Assembly: GCA_900112915.1 (NCBI GenBank)
Contig: FONK01000002.1
Coordinates: 124,001-188,000 of the forward strand
Length of the DNA: 64,000 nucleotides
Origin: Peptostreptococcaceae bacterium pGA-8
Lineage (GTDB): Bacteria > Bacillota > Clostridia > Peptostreptococcales > Anaerovoracaceae
Reading direction: 5' to 3'
Shown: positions 35,924-44,507 of the stretch, piece after piece
How the letters are laid out: every line of letters starts with the position of its first letter
Numbering within the stretch: position 1 is the first letter of the stretch
Notes under the pieces: generated by a model
The model's input: only the letters and a program-made list of their open reading frames with translations
Told to the model about the DNA's origin: nothing
Database searches by the model: none
Made by a program: the position numbers and the translations under genes

Positions 35924-37799
35924 ATATTCCACCAAAATGACAAGTAACTCTCTCATTTATTCCACATCCGACGCAACCATATCTGCAGTCATGAGTAGTA
36001 GTTTCATTGAGAGCTTTTTTCATTTCCTTAAGCAAAAATGACTTTTTTACACCACTATTAATTTTATCCCAAGGTAACAGCTCGTCAAAGCTTCTTTCTC
36101 TTGTAGTGTAGTAGTTCTCATCCATGTCCCACTGTTCAATAGCTTTCTTCCAGCCCTCTAAATTAAAGAATTCACTCCACCCATCGAGCTTACATCCCAA
36201 TTTAAAAGCATTCTCCAGCAAATCGGCAACTCTACGATCTCCTCTTGCAAAAATGGCCTCAATAGTGCTGGTATAATCATCATGATAATTAAAGGTCACC
36301 CCTTTAATTTTCAGTTTATCGAACAAGTAGTTGTGCTTTTCAGTAAATTCGGCAGTGCTGTTCTGTGGAGACCATTGAAATGGAGTATGAGCTTTAGGTA
36401 CAAAGTTTGATACACTTACAGTTACATTGAACCTTCCTCCATTGCCAATTTCTTTATTAATTTGAACTATATTGTGCGCTATTTCAGCTATACCATCTAA
36501 ATCCTCCAAAGTTTCAGTAGGTAGGCCGATCATAAAGTATAGCTTTACATTTTTCCATCCCAATCCAATAGCTTGTCTCACGCTATCATATATGTCATTT
36601 TCCGTTATTCCCTTATTTATAACATCTCTAAGTCTTTGACTCCCCGCTTCAGGAGCAAAGGTAAGTCCTGATTTTTTATAGCCTTGAATTTCATCTAAAA
36701 CCTTGAAAGAAAAGCTGTCAAGGCGCAGTGACGGCAGTGATAATGACACGTTATTCGCCTTGCATTTCCCCATCAATTCAAGGGCTAAATTTTCAAAGTC
36801 TGAGTAATCACTGGTAGATAGGGATAAAATGGAAAGTTCATCATGCCCGGTATTTTTAATTTGTTTTTCAGCAATTCTCAATATATTGTCTTTGCTACGT
36901 TCTCTTATCGGTCTGTAAATCATTCCGGCCTGACAAAATCTGCACCCCCTTGTGCAGCCTCTAAATGTTTCAACTACCGACCTGTCATGAACGGTTTCAA
37001 TTAGCGGCACTACCGGGTTTTCGGGAAATTCAACGGCATCGATATCATCAATTATAGCTCTCTGTATCGTGTCTGGTGCACCATCATATAGCTTTTTATA
37101 TGCAGATACATTTCCAAATTCGTCATATTCTTCTTCATAAAACCCGGGAACATATACTGCCAATTCCGGATCACACTGGATTTCTTTTAAGAATTCTATT
37201 TTATGCGAGGTGCCATTGACCAATTTGTTTCCTTTATTTCTCGCCTTAAATTCTCCATATTTTTCTAAAATTACAGGCAAAGTGTTTTCTCCATCACCAA
37301 TGATAAAAAAGTCTATGAATGGCGCCAACGGTTCCGGATTAAATGCACATGGTCCTCCCGCCGCAACAAGTGGAAATCTGTCGTCTCTATCGATGCTTCT
37401 AAGGGGCATTCCTGCCATATCAAGCATGTTCAGGATATTTGTGAAAGCCATTTCATATTGTAGCGTAAAACCAATAATATCCATTTCTTTTACATCAGTC
37501 TTGTTTTCAAGGGTAAATAAGGGAATATGTCGTTCCCTCATAAGCATTTCCATATCATGTGCAGGTGTAAATATTCTCTCGCAAGAAATACCCTCTCTTT
37601 TATTTATAGTATTATATAAAATTTGCATTCCCATATAGGACATACCTATTTCATATAAATCCGGAAACGCAAAACCAAAGCGGACATTAGTTTTGCCCGC
37701 TTCCTTCACTGATACATTAGTTTCTCTACCGATATATCTTCCCGGCTTTTCAACCAATCTGAGTAGCTCTTCAATTCTTTCTTTCAATTCATTTGCCAT
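35916..37799 (-). CDS. TIGR03960 family B12-binding-like radical SAM protein
   Basis: The 627-residue protein has a degenerate B12-binding-like N-terminal domain (residues about 30-190). A radical SAM core follows with CTRGCRFCQAGMIYRP as the CxxxCxxC cluster motif near residue 285. A Cys-rich tail (HDCRYGCVGCGIN and CHFGG) may hold a further metal site. The family is common in Clostridia beside L21/L27/obgE genes, as here. The reaction is unknown. Its end overlaps the DUF2344 gene. Confidence 0.93.
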   Translation of the reverse strand: MANELKERIEELLRLVEKPGRYIGRETNVSVKEAGKTNVRFGFAFPDLYEIGMSYMGMQILYNTINKREGISCERIFTPAHDMEMLMRERHIPLFTLENKTDVKEMDIIGFTLQYEMAFTNILNMLDMAGMPLRSIDRDDRFPLVAAGGPCAFNPEPLAPFIDFFIIGDGENTLPVILEKYGEFKARNKGNKLVNGTSHKIEFLKEIQCDPELAVYVPGFYEEEYDEFGNVSAYKKLYDGAPDTIQRAIIDDIDAVEFPENPVVPLIETVHDRSVVETFRGCTRGCRFCQAGMIYRPIRERSKDNILRIAEKQIKNTGHDELSILSLSTSDYSDFENLALELMGKCKANNVSLSLPSLRLDSFSFKVLDEIQGYKKSGLTFAPEAGSQRLRDVINKGITENDIYDSVRQAIGLGWKNVKLYFMIGLPTETLEDLDGIAEIAHNIVQINKEIGNGGRFNVTVSVSNFVPKAHTPFQWSPQNSTAEFTEKHNYLFDKLKIKGVTFNYHDDYTSTIEAIFARGDRRVADLLENAFKLGCKLDGWSEFFNLEGWKKAIEQWDMDENYYTTRERSFDELLPWDKINSGVKKSFLLKEMKKALNETTTHDCRYGCVGCGINERVTCHFGGIYE

Positions 37800-37831
37800 A
37801 GTTTATAACTATTATTAAATTATTTTAGCTT

Positions 37832-39118
37832 TTAATATTCGTCAAAGTATTCAAATTCAAAGTTAAATAATTTAATAGTATCTCCTTCACTTAAGCCTAA
37901 TTCAATAAGCTTATCAATTGCTCCGCTTTTTTCTATATACTTGTATAAATATCTCAGTGATCCCATATCGTTGAAGTTAGTAGAGTCAAATATCTTTTGT
38001 AGCTGTTTTCCTGATATTCTGTAACTATTTCCTTCCTTTTCTGCATATACAGTCTTATAATCCGGATCCTTATCATCCTTATCTACATCAAAGTATACGA
38101 TTTCCTCCTCCGGTTCATCAACGGCCTGTTCAAGCTCTGCCAGAGCTTCAGTAAGAAGCTCCTTAACGCCCAAATTAATTGGTGCTGATGTTGGAAAGAC
38201 CTTGTATCCTCTTTCCTCTACGTAGACCTTAAATTCCTTATATTCTTCAGAATCTTCGCCAATCAAATCAATCTTATTGGCACAAACAATTTGAGCCTTT
38301 TTCTTTAAACCGACATTGTACAGCTCCAATTCCTTATTAATTTTCTCAAAGTCTTCAATTGGATTTCTACCTTCACTTCCTGAAACATCAACTACATGAA
38401 TTAGAACCTTAGTGCGTTCAATATGCTTAAGGAATTTTAAGCCTAGGCCAAGCCCTTTATGAGCTCCCTCTATAATTCCCGCTATATCAGCCATAACAAA
38501 GCTTTTGTCAAAAATACTAACAACACCGAGATTAGGTGCAATCGTGGTAAAATGGTAATTTTCAATCTTTGGCTTTGCACTGGTTGCAATTGACAAAAGA
38601 CTTGACTTACCAACATTTGGAAAGCCTACTAATCCTACATCAGCCAACATCTTTAGCTCAAGTATAATATTTCTTTCCTTTGCAAATCCTCCGGCTTCTG
38701 CAAAATTAGGAGCCTGTCTGACAGAATTTTTAAAGTGGGTATTTCCTTTTCCTCCACGGCCACCTTTAGCAGCAATAAAAGATTCGCCATCTACGGTTAT
38801 ATCTTTCATAGGAAGCCCCGACTCTTCATCGATTACTACCGTGCCAAGTGGAACTTTAATAATGAGATCCCGGCCTTTTTTACCATATCTCTTCTTTTTC
38901 ATGCCATCTTGGCCATTTTCGGCTTCATATTTCCTTTTATATCTAAAATCCATTAAAGTTCTCAGGTTTCTATCGCCGATAAATACTATATTACCGCCAT
39001 CTCCACCGTCTCCTCCGTCAGGACCGCCTTCAGGTACGAAGGGTTCTCTTCTAAAAGAAACAGCTCCATTACCACCTTTACCTGACCTAATGAATATTTT
39101 CGCTCTATCTACAAACAT
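37832..39118 (-). CDS. obgE: GTPase Obg/CgtA
   Basis: Obg is an essential GTPase tied to late 50S ribosome assembly and stress control. Residues 1-158 form the Gly-rich Obg fold (GGDGGDGGNIVF). The GTPase core has GFPNVGKSS near 166, DIAGII, and NKID. A C-terminal OCT domain covers about 350-428. The length of 428 is normal for Bacillota. GGAGG precedes the ATG. It has its own promoter after the terminator that ends rplU-rpmA. Confidence 0.97.
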   Translation of the reverse strand: MFVDRAKIFIRSGKGGNGAVSFRREPFVPEGGPDGGDGGDGGNIVFIGDRNLRTLMDFRYKRKYEAENGQDGMKKKRYGKKGRDLIIKVPLGTVVIDEESGLPMKDITVDGESFIAAKGGRGGKGNTHFKNSVRQAPNFAEAGGFAKERNIILELKMLADVGLVGFPNVGKSSLLSIATSAKPKIENYHFTTIAPNLGVVSIFDKSFVMADIAGIIEGAHKGLGLGLKFLKHIERTKVLIHVVDVSGSEGRNPIEDFEKINKELELYNVGLKKKAQIVCANKIDLIGEDSEEYKEFKVYVEERGYKVFPTSAPINLGVKELLTEALAELEQAVDEPEEEIVYFDVDKDDKDPDYKTVYAEKEGNSYRISGKQLQKIFDSTNFNDMGSLRYLYKYIEKSGAIDKLIELGLSEGDTIKLFNFEFEYFDEY

Positions 39119-39138
39119 TTTTCCAATCCTCCAAGACC

Positions 39139-39168
39139 ATTATAATATCTAAACTGATAGATGTCCAA
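39139..39168 (-). promoter_or_regulatory. obgE promoter
   Basis: Reading leftwards, TTGGAC (39168-39163) and TATAAT (39144-39139) have an 18-base spacer. It begins directly after the terminator of the L21-L27 transcript. Confidence 0.65.
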
Positions 39169-39170
39169 TG

Positions 39171-39194
39171 AAAAAGAGCCCTGATAACAGGGCC
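39171..39194 (-). terminator. Intrinsic terminator after rpmA
   Basis: GCCCTG/CAGGGC arms (39178-39193) with a four-base loop are followed, reading leftwards, by a T-run at 39175-39171. It separates the ribosomal protein transcript from obgE. Confidence 0.85.
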
Positions 39195-39229
39195 CATAGA
39201 TTCTTAAGCTTTCTATTATACCGTTTATT

Positions 39230-39490
39230 CTAAGCTTCTCTTGAATAAACGCTGACTTGCTTTCTGGTCTTATCTTTTCTTTCAAATTTAACACAACCAT
39301 CAATCTTTGCGAACAAAGTATCATCTCCACCAATGCCAACATTGTTGCCAGGATGTAACTTAGTTCCTCTCTGTCTTACTAGAATGCTTCCAGCACTTAC
39401 GAACTGACCGTCACCAGTCTTGACGCCTAAACGCTTGGACTCGGAATCTCGACCGTTCTTAGAGCTACCTACTCCTTTTTTACTTGCCAT
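39230..39490 (-). CDS. rpmA: 50S ribosomal protein L27
   Basis: L27 sits near the peptidyl transferase centre with its N-terminal tail. This 86-residue form starts [16 protein letters not shown], so the mature Gly/Lys-rich tail begins almost at once. Most Bacillota make a longer L27 whose first residues (ending LQFF) are cut by the protease Prp. Here GAGGAGG before the ATG fixes the short start, and no prp gene lies between rplU and rpmA. Thus no processing is needed. Confidence 0.97.
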   Translation of the reverse strand: MASKKGVGSSKNGRDSESKRLGVKTGDGQFVSAGSILVRQRGTKLHPGNNVGIGGDDTLFAKIDGCVKFERKDKTRKQVSVYSREA

Positions 39491-39526
39491 AACCGGACAC
39501 CTCCTCGCTACTTCCGATATCGTGAA

Positions 39527-40015
39527 TTACTTTAACGCTTCTTCGATTGTTTCAATGATAACAGCCTTAGTAGCTTTTTCATTTACTTCAATGTTGTTCT
39601 CTTTTGCAAAAGCAATAAGCTCATCTTTCTTCATTGAAGCTGAAACTTTCTTTTCATGTGTATGAGCCTCTGCTGCAGGCGCAGATTCAGCAGTCTTTGG
39701 TGCTTCTCCACCTAAGCCCAGGATTTTAACCATAGTGTATGGCTGTCTGTGTCCTTGCTTCTTTCTGTAGTCCTTCTTTGATTTATATTTGAAAATGATA
39801 ACCTTCTTAGCCTTACCGTTTTCAACTACCTCACCAAATACTCTAACACCTTCAACATAAGGTGTACCAACCTGAAGATCAGCACCTTCGCCAAGAACTA
39901 AAACCTTGTCAAATTCAACCTTATCTCCGGCTTCTACAGAAAGCTTTTCGATAGTGATTATATCACCTTCGCTTACTCTGTACTGTTTTCCGCCTGTTTC
40001 AATTACTGCGTACAT
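39527..40015 (-). CDS. rplU: 50S ribosomal protein L21 with C-terminal extension
   Basis: L21 binds 23S rRNA early in 50S assembly. The core from [18 protein letters not shown] to [11 protein letters not shown] is ordinary, about 103 residues. A tail of some 59 residues follows: an Ala/Pro/Glu/His-rich linker and then a helical unit [22 protein letters not shown], which resembles SAP/HeH nucleic-acid-binding folds. The ATG at 40015 follows AGAGGAGG. Upstream codons in frame belong to the L21 leader RNA and are not protein. Confidence 0.95.
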   Translation of the reverse strand: MYAVIETGGKQYRVSEGDIITIEKLSVEAGDKVEFDKVLVLGEGADLQVGTPYVEGVRVFGEVVENGKAKKVIIFKYKSKKDYRKKQGHRQPYTMVKILGLGGEAPKTAESAPAAEAHTHEKKVSASMKKDELIAFAKENNIEVNEKATKAVIIETIEEALK

Positions 40016-40098
40016 TATATTACCTCCTCTATCCAGTCTCGCCACCTGAGGGTATGCCGTAGCACCGACATTTAAAACCCACAATGAGCGGTCTAACT
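40016..40098 (-). ncRNA. L21 leader RNA (rplU 5' UTR element)
   Basis: The leader between the promoter and rplU carries the conserved Bacillota L21-leader pieces, reading leftwards: GACCGCTCATTGTGGG, then CATACCCTCAGGTGGCGAGA just before the ribosome binding site. This family is thought to let a ribosomal protein feed back on rplU-rpmA. It extends to the start codon. Confidence 0.85.
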
Positions 40099-40103
40099 TG
40101 GAT

Positions 40104-40132
40104 AGTTTATCACAGGTTTAGAATGTTGTCAA
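40104..40132 (-). promoter_or_regulatory. rplU-rpmA promoter
   Basis: Reading leftwards, a perfect TTGACA (40132-40127) and TAAACT (40109-40104) have a 17-base spacer, and the L21 leader starts a few bases later. Confidence 0.85.
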
Positions 40133-40187
40133 CGCCTTAATTCCTATGTTTATATGATTTCTTTTGAAAAATACCTAAACTTTTAAA

Positions 40188-41264
40188 TTACTCAATTACT
40201 ACACCGTCATCATCTATTTCCAGCGGTTTAACATTAACATCGGCATCAGATGAAATTGACTTATCTTCCTCATTGTTGACATGTATTGAATCCATTAACT
40301 TACCATATAGTTCATTCATGACCTGAGGATTGGATTCCAGGTATTTCTTAACAGTTTCTCTTCCTTGTCCTATTCTCTCGCCATTATAGCTATACCACGA
40401 ACCTGATTTCTCCACTAATTTCTCATTTACAGCAGAGTCAAGAACATCTCCCGCTCTTGATATACCCTGCCCGTACATAATATCGAATTCAGCCATTTTA
40501 AACGGCGGTGCAACCTTGTTTTTTACAATTTTAACCTTGGTTTTATTACCGAGCATTTGATCCCCTGATTTAATGGTTTCCGCCCTTCTTACATCAATTC
40601 TCATTGAAGAATAGAATTTAAGAGCACGGCCACCGGTTGTAACCTCCGGAGATCCGAACATAACACCAACCTTCTCTCTGAGCTGGTTAATAAAAATTAC
40701 ACATGTATTGGATTTATTTACTGTTCCTGTTAATTTTCTCAAAGCCTGCGACATCAATCTGGCTTGAAGCGCAACGTGAGATTCACCCATATCGCCTTGA
40801 ATTTCAGCCTTAGGAACCAAAGCGGCAACAGAGTCTATTACAATTACATCCAAAGCTCCACTTCTGGACAGCATATCACAAATCTCCAAAGCCTGTTCAC
40901 CGGTATCAGGTTGAGAAACCAAAAGCTCATCGACATTAACTCCTAAGTTTTTCGCATAAACCGGATCCAGAGCATGCTCCGCATCTATAAAAGCTGCCTT
41001 TCCCCCCGCCTTCTGAGCTTCCGCTACAATGTGTAATGTAAGGGTTGTCTTTCCTGAAGATTCAGGCCCGTATATTTCTACAATCCTTCCCTTAGGGACC
41101 CCACCTACACCGGTAGCCATATCAAGACTAATGGATCCTGTAGAAATAGTCTCGATATTGAGAGCACTTTGATCGCCCAGCTTCATAATAGCTCCCTGAC
41201 CAAACTGTTTCTGTATTTGTTTTAAGGCTTCATCTAACGCCTTAGTTCTTTCATCATTCTTCAT
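40188..41264 (-). CDS. recA: Recombinase RecA
   Basis: RecA forms filaments on single-stranded DNA for homologous recombination and triggers LexA self-cleavage. The 358-residue protein has Walker [10 protein letters not shown] (66-74), a [12 protein letters not shown] Walker B strand, the loop L1/L2 regions with a [14 protein letters not shown] segment, and an acidic C-terminal tail. AGGAAGGG precedes the ATG. It lies after cinA but has its own strong promoter with a LexA box. Confidence 0.98.
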   Translation of the reverse strand: MKNDERTKALDEALKQIQKQFGQGAIMKLGDQSALNIETISTGSISLDMATGVGGVPKGRIVEIYGPESSGKTTLTLHIVAEAQKAGGKAAFIDAEHALDPVYAKNLGVNVDELLVSQPDTGEQALEICDMLSRSGALDVIVIDSVAALVPKAEIQGDMGESHVALQARLMSQALRKLTGTVNKSNTCVIFINQLREKVGVMFGSPEVTTGGRALKFYSSMRIDVRRAETIKSGDQMLGNKTKVKIVKNKVAPPFKMAEFDIMYGQGISRAGDVLDSAVNEKLVEKSGSWYSYNGERIGQGRETVKKYLESNPQVMNELYGKLMDSIHVNNEEDKSISSDADVNVKPLEIDDDGVVIE

Positions 41265-41284
41265 TTTCTAATAAATCCCTTCCT

Positions 41285-41333
41285 CGAACATTTGTTCTTT
41301 ATTTATAATACAATACTTTTTAATCAAGGTCAA
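41285..41333 (-). promoter_or_regulatory. recA promoter with LexA box
   Basis: Reading leftwards, TTGACC (41333-41328) and TATTAT (41310-41305) have a 17-base spacer. The box at 41285-41298 is AGAACAAATGTTCG in that direction, a near-perfect LexA palindrome placed just after the -10 near the transcription start. It sets the local consensus used to judge the other boxes. Confidence 0.9.
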
Positions 41334-41407
41334 GCCTTTTCATTATTATCAAACAAAAAATTATTTGCGTCAATAAGGATTCTTTCAACATGTTGAAATT
41401 AGATATT

Positions 41408-42634
41408 TTACAGTAGTTTATTAACGGTATCCAGCATTTTTAATACAGCATAATTTCTGTTCCATTTTCTATCTATATTTCTCATTTGAAATTTTTCAAC
41501 GAAAATTTCACCTTTGTATGAAACGCCAATATACATAAGCCCTACGGGATTATCGCCATCAGACAATGGTCCGGCAACACCGGTAATTGCAATACAAATA
41601 TCGCTTCCCGTAATATTATATAGCCCCTTAACCATTTCTAATGCGACCTGGCTACTTACTGCAGAGTATTTCTCAAGAGTTTCACGCTTCACACCCAGGA
41701 CCTGCTCCTTTGCATCCCAGCTATAAGTAACAAAGCTCCTGTCAAATACCTTGGATATTCCTGAAATTTCCGTTAATCTTTCTGCAAACATTCCACCGGT
41801 GCAGGATTCTGCCGATGAAATTGAAATTGATCTTTCAATTAACTTTCTGCCCACTACTTGAACTAAATCTTCATCATCATAGCTATAAATATACTCACCA
41901 AGGCGATTTTTAATTTCATCGATAACTCTCCTGCATGCCAATTCCGCAGCTTCCATAGAAGAGCCCTTTGCGCAAACCCGCACTGAGCATTCCCCTTCTT
42001 TTGCATAGGTTGCCACAGTTGGGTTTGTTTGATTATGTACCAAATCAATTATCTCTGTTTCTAAGGATGATTCTCCTTTACCAAAGGTTCTGATGGTTTT
42101 GTAATACAAAAAATCCTTTACCAGGCTTTTAAGGCGTGGTATTACTTCGTCTAGAAACATTTTTTTCATCTCTCTAGGCGGTCCCGGAAGTGATATTATT
42201 ATCTTCCCCTTATCTTCAAGCCAAAAGCCCGGAGCCGTACCTGCATGATTTTGTAGCGGTATTGCTTTAGATGGCAAGACTGTCTGTTTAAGATTATTGT
42301 CCGTCATAGTCCTGTTCATCTGCTGGTAATAGGCTTTTAACAAGCTTAAGCTTTCTTCATTTTGTACTAATTCATCATCAAAATACTGACATATTATCTC
42401 TTTTGTCAAATCGTCCTCTGTTGGGCCTAGGCCTCCTGTAGTAATAATCATTTGGCAGTCTTCATAAGCGATATCTAAAATTCGTTTTAAACGGCCCGGA
42501 TTATCTCCCATTGTATAGTGATATAATACATCAAAACCCAGCAAATTTAATTGCTGGGATAGATATGTAGCATTTGTATTTACAGTTTGCCCAAATATTA
42601 GCTCCGTTCCAACACTGAGTATTGCAACCTTCAT
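41408..42634 (-). CDS. cinA: Competence/damage-inducible protein CinA (nicotinamide-nucleotide amidase family)
   Basis: CinA has an N-terminal MoCF/COG1058 domain (VGTELIFGQTVNTN and TTGGLGPTEDDLT) and a C-terminal PncC-type domain (SAESCTGGMFAERLT) that deamidates NMN. Started at MKVAILSVGTEL it has 408 residues. AAAGGAG precedes the ATG, which is preferred over upstream in-frame starts that overlap pgsA. The pgsA-cinA-recA order is classical in Bacillota. Both NAD salvage and a link to competence are family knowledge. Confidence 0.95.
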   Translation of the reverse strand: MKVAILSVGTELIFGQTVNTNATYLSQQLNLLGFDVLYHYTMGDNPGRLKRILDIAYEDCQMIITTGGLGPTEDDLTKEIICQYFDDELVQNEESLSLLKAYYQQMNRTMTDNNLKQTVLPSKAIPLQNHAGTAPGFWLEDKGKIIISLPGPPREMKKMFLDEVIPRLKSLVKDFLYYKTIRTFGKGESSLETEIIDLVHNQTNPTVATYAKEGECSVRVCAKGSSMEAAELACRRVIDEIKNRLGEYIYSYDDEDLVQVVGRKLIERSISISSAESCTGGMFAERLTEISGISKVFDRSFVTYSWDAKEQVLGVKRETLEKYSAVSSQVALEMVKGLYNITGSDICIAITGVAGPLSDGDNPVGLMYIGVSYKGEIFVEKFQMRNIDRKWNRNYAVLKMLDTVNKLL

Positions 42635-42651
42635 TATTTGCTCCTTTACTA

Positions 42652-43191
42652 TTACATGGTAAATAATTTTCTGTTCTTGTAAACGTACTCCACACCTGAG
42701 TAGACAGTCATTATTAATGAAGCCCAAAGGAAAAATTTAGCTGCATACATTATAGCCTCCCCTTTGACAGTTAGTGAATTTGCAACAGCCAGCATAAGAA
42801 GAGGAACGGCAATCATCTGGAGAACAGTCTTTATCTTTCCGCTCATAGCCGCAGCTATAACGATGCCTTCAGCGGCTGCAACGGTTCTCATTCCTGCAAT
42901 TGTAAACTCTCTGGCTAGAATTACCACCAGCATCCATGCCGGTACAATATTTCCTTCAACCATCATACAGAAAGCTGAATACACCAAAACCTTATCAGCC
43001 AAGGGATCCATAATTTTTCCGAAGTTACTAACCAAATTGTACTTACGTGCAATGTAGCCATCGAGAAAATCCGTAAATGATGCTATTAAGAAAATGACTA
43101 AGGCAACATAATAGTACCCAAGCATATATGCAGCCATAAAAAACGGAACAGAAATAACTCTTCCAATTGTCAATTGATTAGGTAAATTCAT
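42652..43191 (-). CDS. pgsA: CDP-diacylglycerol--glycerol-3-phosphate 3-phosphatidyltransferase
   Basis: PgsA makes phosphatidylglycerol phosphate, the entry to anionic phospholipids. The 179-residue membrane protein has the CDP-alcohol transferase signature DFLDGYIARKYN followed by GKIMDPLADK, supplying the metal-binding aspartates. Four to six hydrophobic segments are visible. Its ATG overlaps the rimO stop by four bases (ATGA), so they are coupled. Confidence 0.96.
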   Translation of the reverse strand: MNLPNQLTIGRVISVPFFMAAYMLGYYYVALVIFLIASFTDFLDGYIARKYNLVSNFGKIMDPLADKVLVYSAFCMMVEGNIVPAWMLVVILAREFTIAGMRTVAAAEGIVIAAAMSGKIKTVLQMIAVPLLMLAVANSLTVKGEAIMYAAKFFLWASLIMTVYSGVEYVYKNRKLFTM

Positions 43192-44507
43192 TCTGGTACC
43201 TCCATGCCCATTAAATCATAATCATAGCCATCTTCAATATACACTTTAACAATATCTCCTGGCTCATGGTTAACATCGGTCTTAAAAATAACCGTATTGT
43301 CTATATCCGGAGCATCAAACTCCGTTCTCCCTACATATACCCCTTCATCGTCCTTATAATCTACTATTACCTTAAGGGTTTTACCAATTTTATTTTGATT
43401 TTTTTCGAGAGAAATTTCCATTTGAGTTCTCATTATAACATCAAGCCTCTCCTGCTTAATGTCTTCATCAATCTGATTTTCCATTTCTCCGGCTAAAGTA
43501 TTCTCTTCTTGAGAATAGCAAAATACACCTAATCTATCAAATCGATTATGTTCTACAAAATTTAATAAACTCTCAAAGTCTTCATCAGTTTCTCCCGGGA
43601 ACCCAACAATTAAAGTTGTCCTTATATGTATTTCGGGAATTCTTTCTCTTAACCTGCTGATTGTGGCCTCTATAGATTCCCGGGTAGAATGTCTTCTCAT
43701 AGCTTTCAAAATATTATTTGACCCATGCTGCAACGGAATATCGAGGTATTTGCATATCTTGTCTTCGGTGGCGATAACATCAATTAGCTCCTCCGTAATC
43801 CTATGTTCATAGCAATACATCAGTCTGATCCATTGCAGCTTCTCTATTCTACATAACTTTCGCAGTAACTCGGGAAGCATATATTTGCCATACAAATCTT
43901 TTCCGTAATAGGTTAAGTCCTGAGCAATTAAAATGAGCTCCCTGCAGCCTTCAGCGGCCAAATACTCCGCTTCAGCTACAATGTCTTCAATAGACTTGCT
44001 TCTAAATGGTCCTCTTATACCGGGAATTATGCAATAAGCACATCTGTTGTTACAGCCTTCAGCTATCTTCAGTGTGGATGAATAAGGATTATCTTCCAGC
44101 TTTCTTGGTCCTGAAAGGAGCTGAGTTTCGGAACATTCTGAAACTATATTAGGCTTCTCGCCAGCAAATATTTTATTTATGATGTCTTGAATATCATTAT
44201 ACTCATTTACTCCAATTATACCGTCGATTTCCGGTATTTCTTCCATAAGCTCCTTGCTATACCTTTTTGATAGGCAACCTGAAACGAGAATTTTTTTCCC
44301 TTCAGCTTTGTATTCTATCATCTCAAGAATCCTATCAATAGATTCCTTCTTCGCATCATTTATAAACCCACATGTATTTACCATAATCAAGTCGGCATCT
44401 TCAGGTGAGTTTACAATAATATTATTATGCAATTCTAAGCTTCCTGAGACCATTTGACTGTCATTATAATTTTTAGGGCATCCTAAAGTCTGTATATTAA
44501 TCTTCAT
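43188..44507 (-). CDS. rimO: Ribosomal protein S12 methylthiotransferase RimO
   Basis: RimO methylthiolates a conserved Asp of ribosomal protein S12. The 439-residue protein has an N-terminal UPF0004 domain with three Cys (GCPKN, NTCGF, SGCLS) for an auxiliary cluster. The radical SAM motif is EGCNNRCAYCIIP, and a TRAM domain ends the protein. RimO is preferred over MiaB because of the family pattern QTLGCPKNYNDSQ. Its start lies within the last 11 bases of ftsK with only a weak ribosome site, so coupling is likely. Confidence 0.93.
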   Translation of the reverse strand: MKINIQTLGCPKNYNDSQMVSGSLELHNNIIVNSPEDADLIMVNTCGFINDAKKESIDRILEMIEYKAEGKKILVSGCLSKRYSKELMEEIPEIDGIIGVNEYNDIQDIINKIFAGEKPNIVSECSETQLLSGPRKLEDNPYSSTLKIAEGCNNRCAYCIIPGIRGPFRSKSIEDIVAEAEYLAAEGCRELILIAQDLTYYGKDLYGKYMLPELLRKLCRIEKLQWIRLMYCYEHRITEELIDVIATEDKICKYLDIPLQHGSNNILKAMRRHSTRESIEATISRLRERIPEIHIRTTLIVGFPGETDEDFESLLNFVEHNRFDRLGVFCYSQEENTLAGEMENQIDEDIKQERLDVIMRTQMEISLEKNQNKIGKTLKVIVDYKDDEGVYVGRTEFDAPDIDNTVIFKTDVNHEPGDIVKVYIEDGYDYDLMGMEVPE

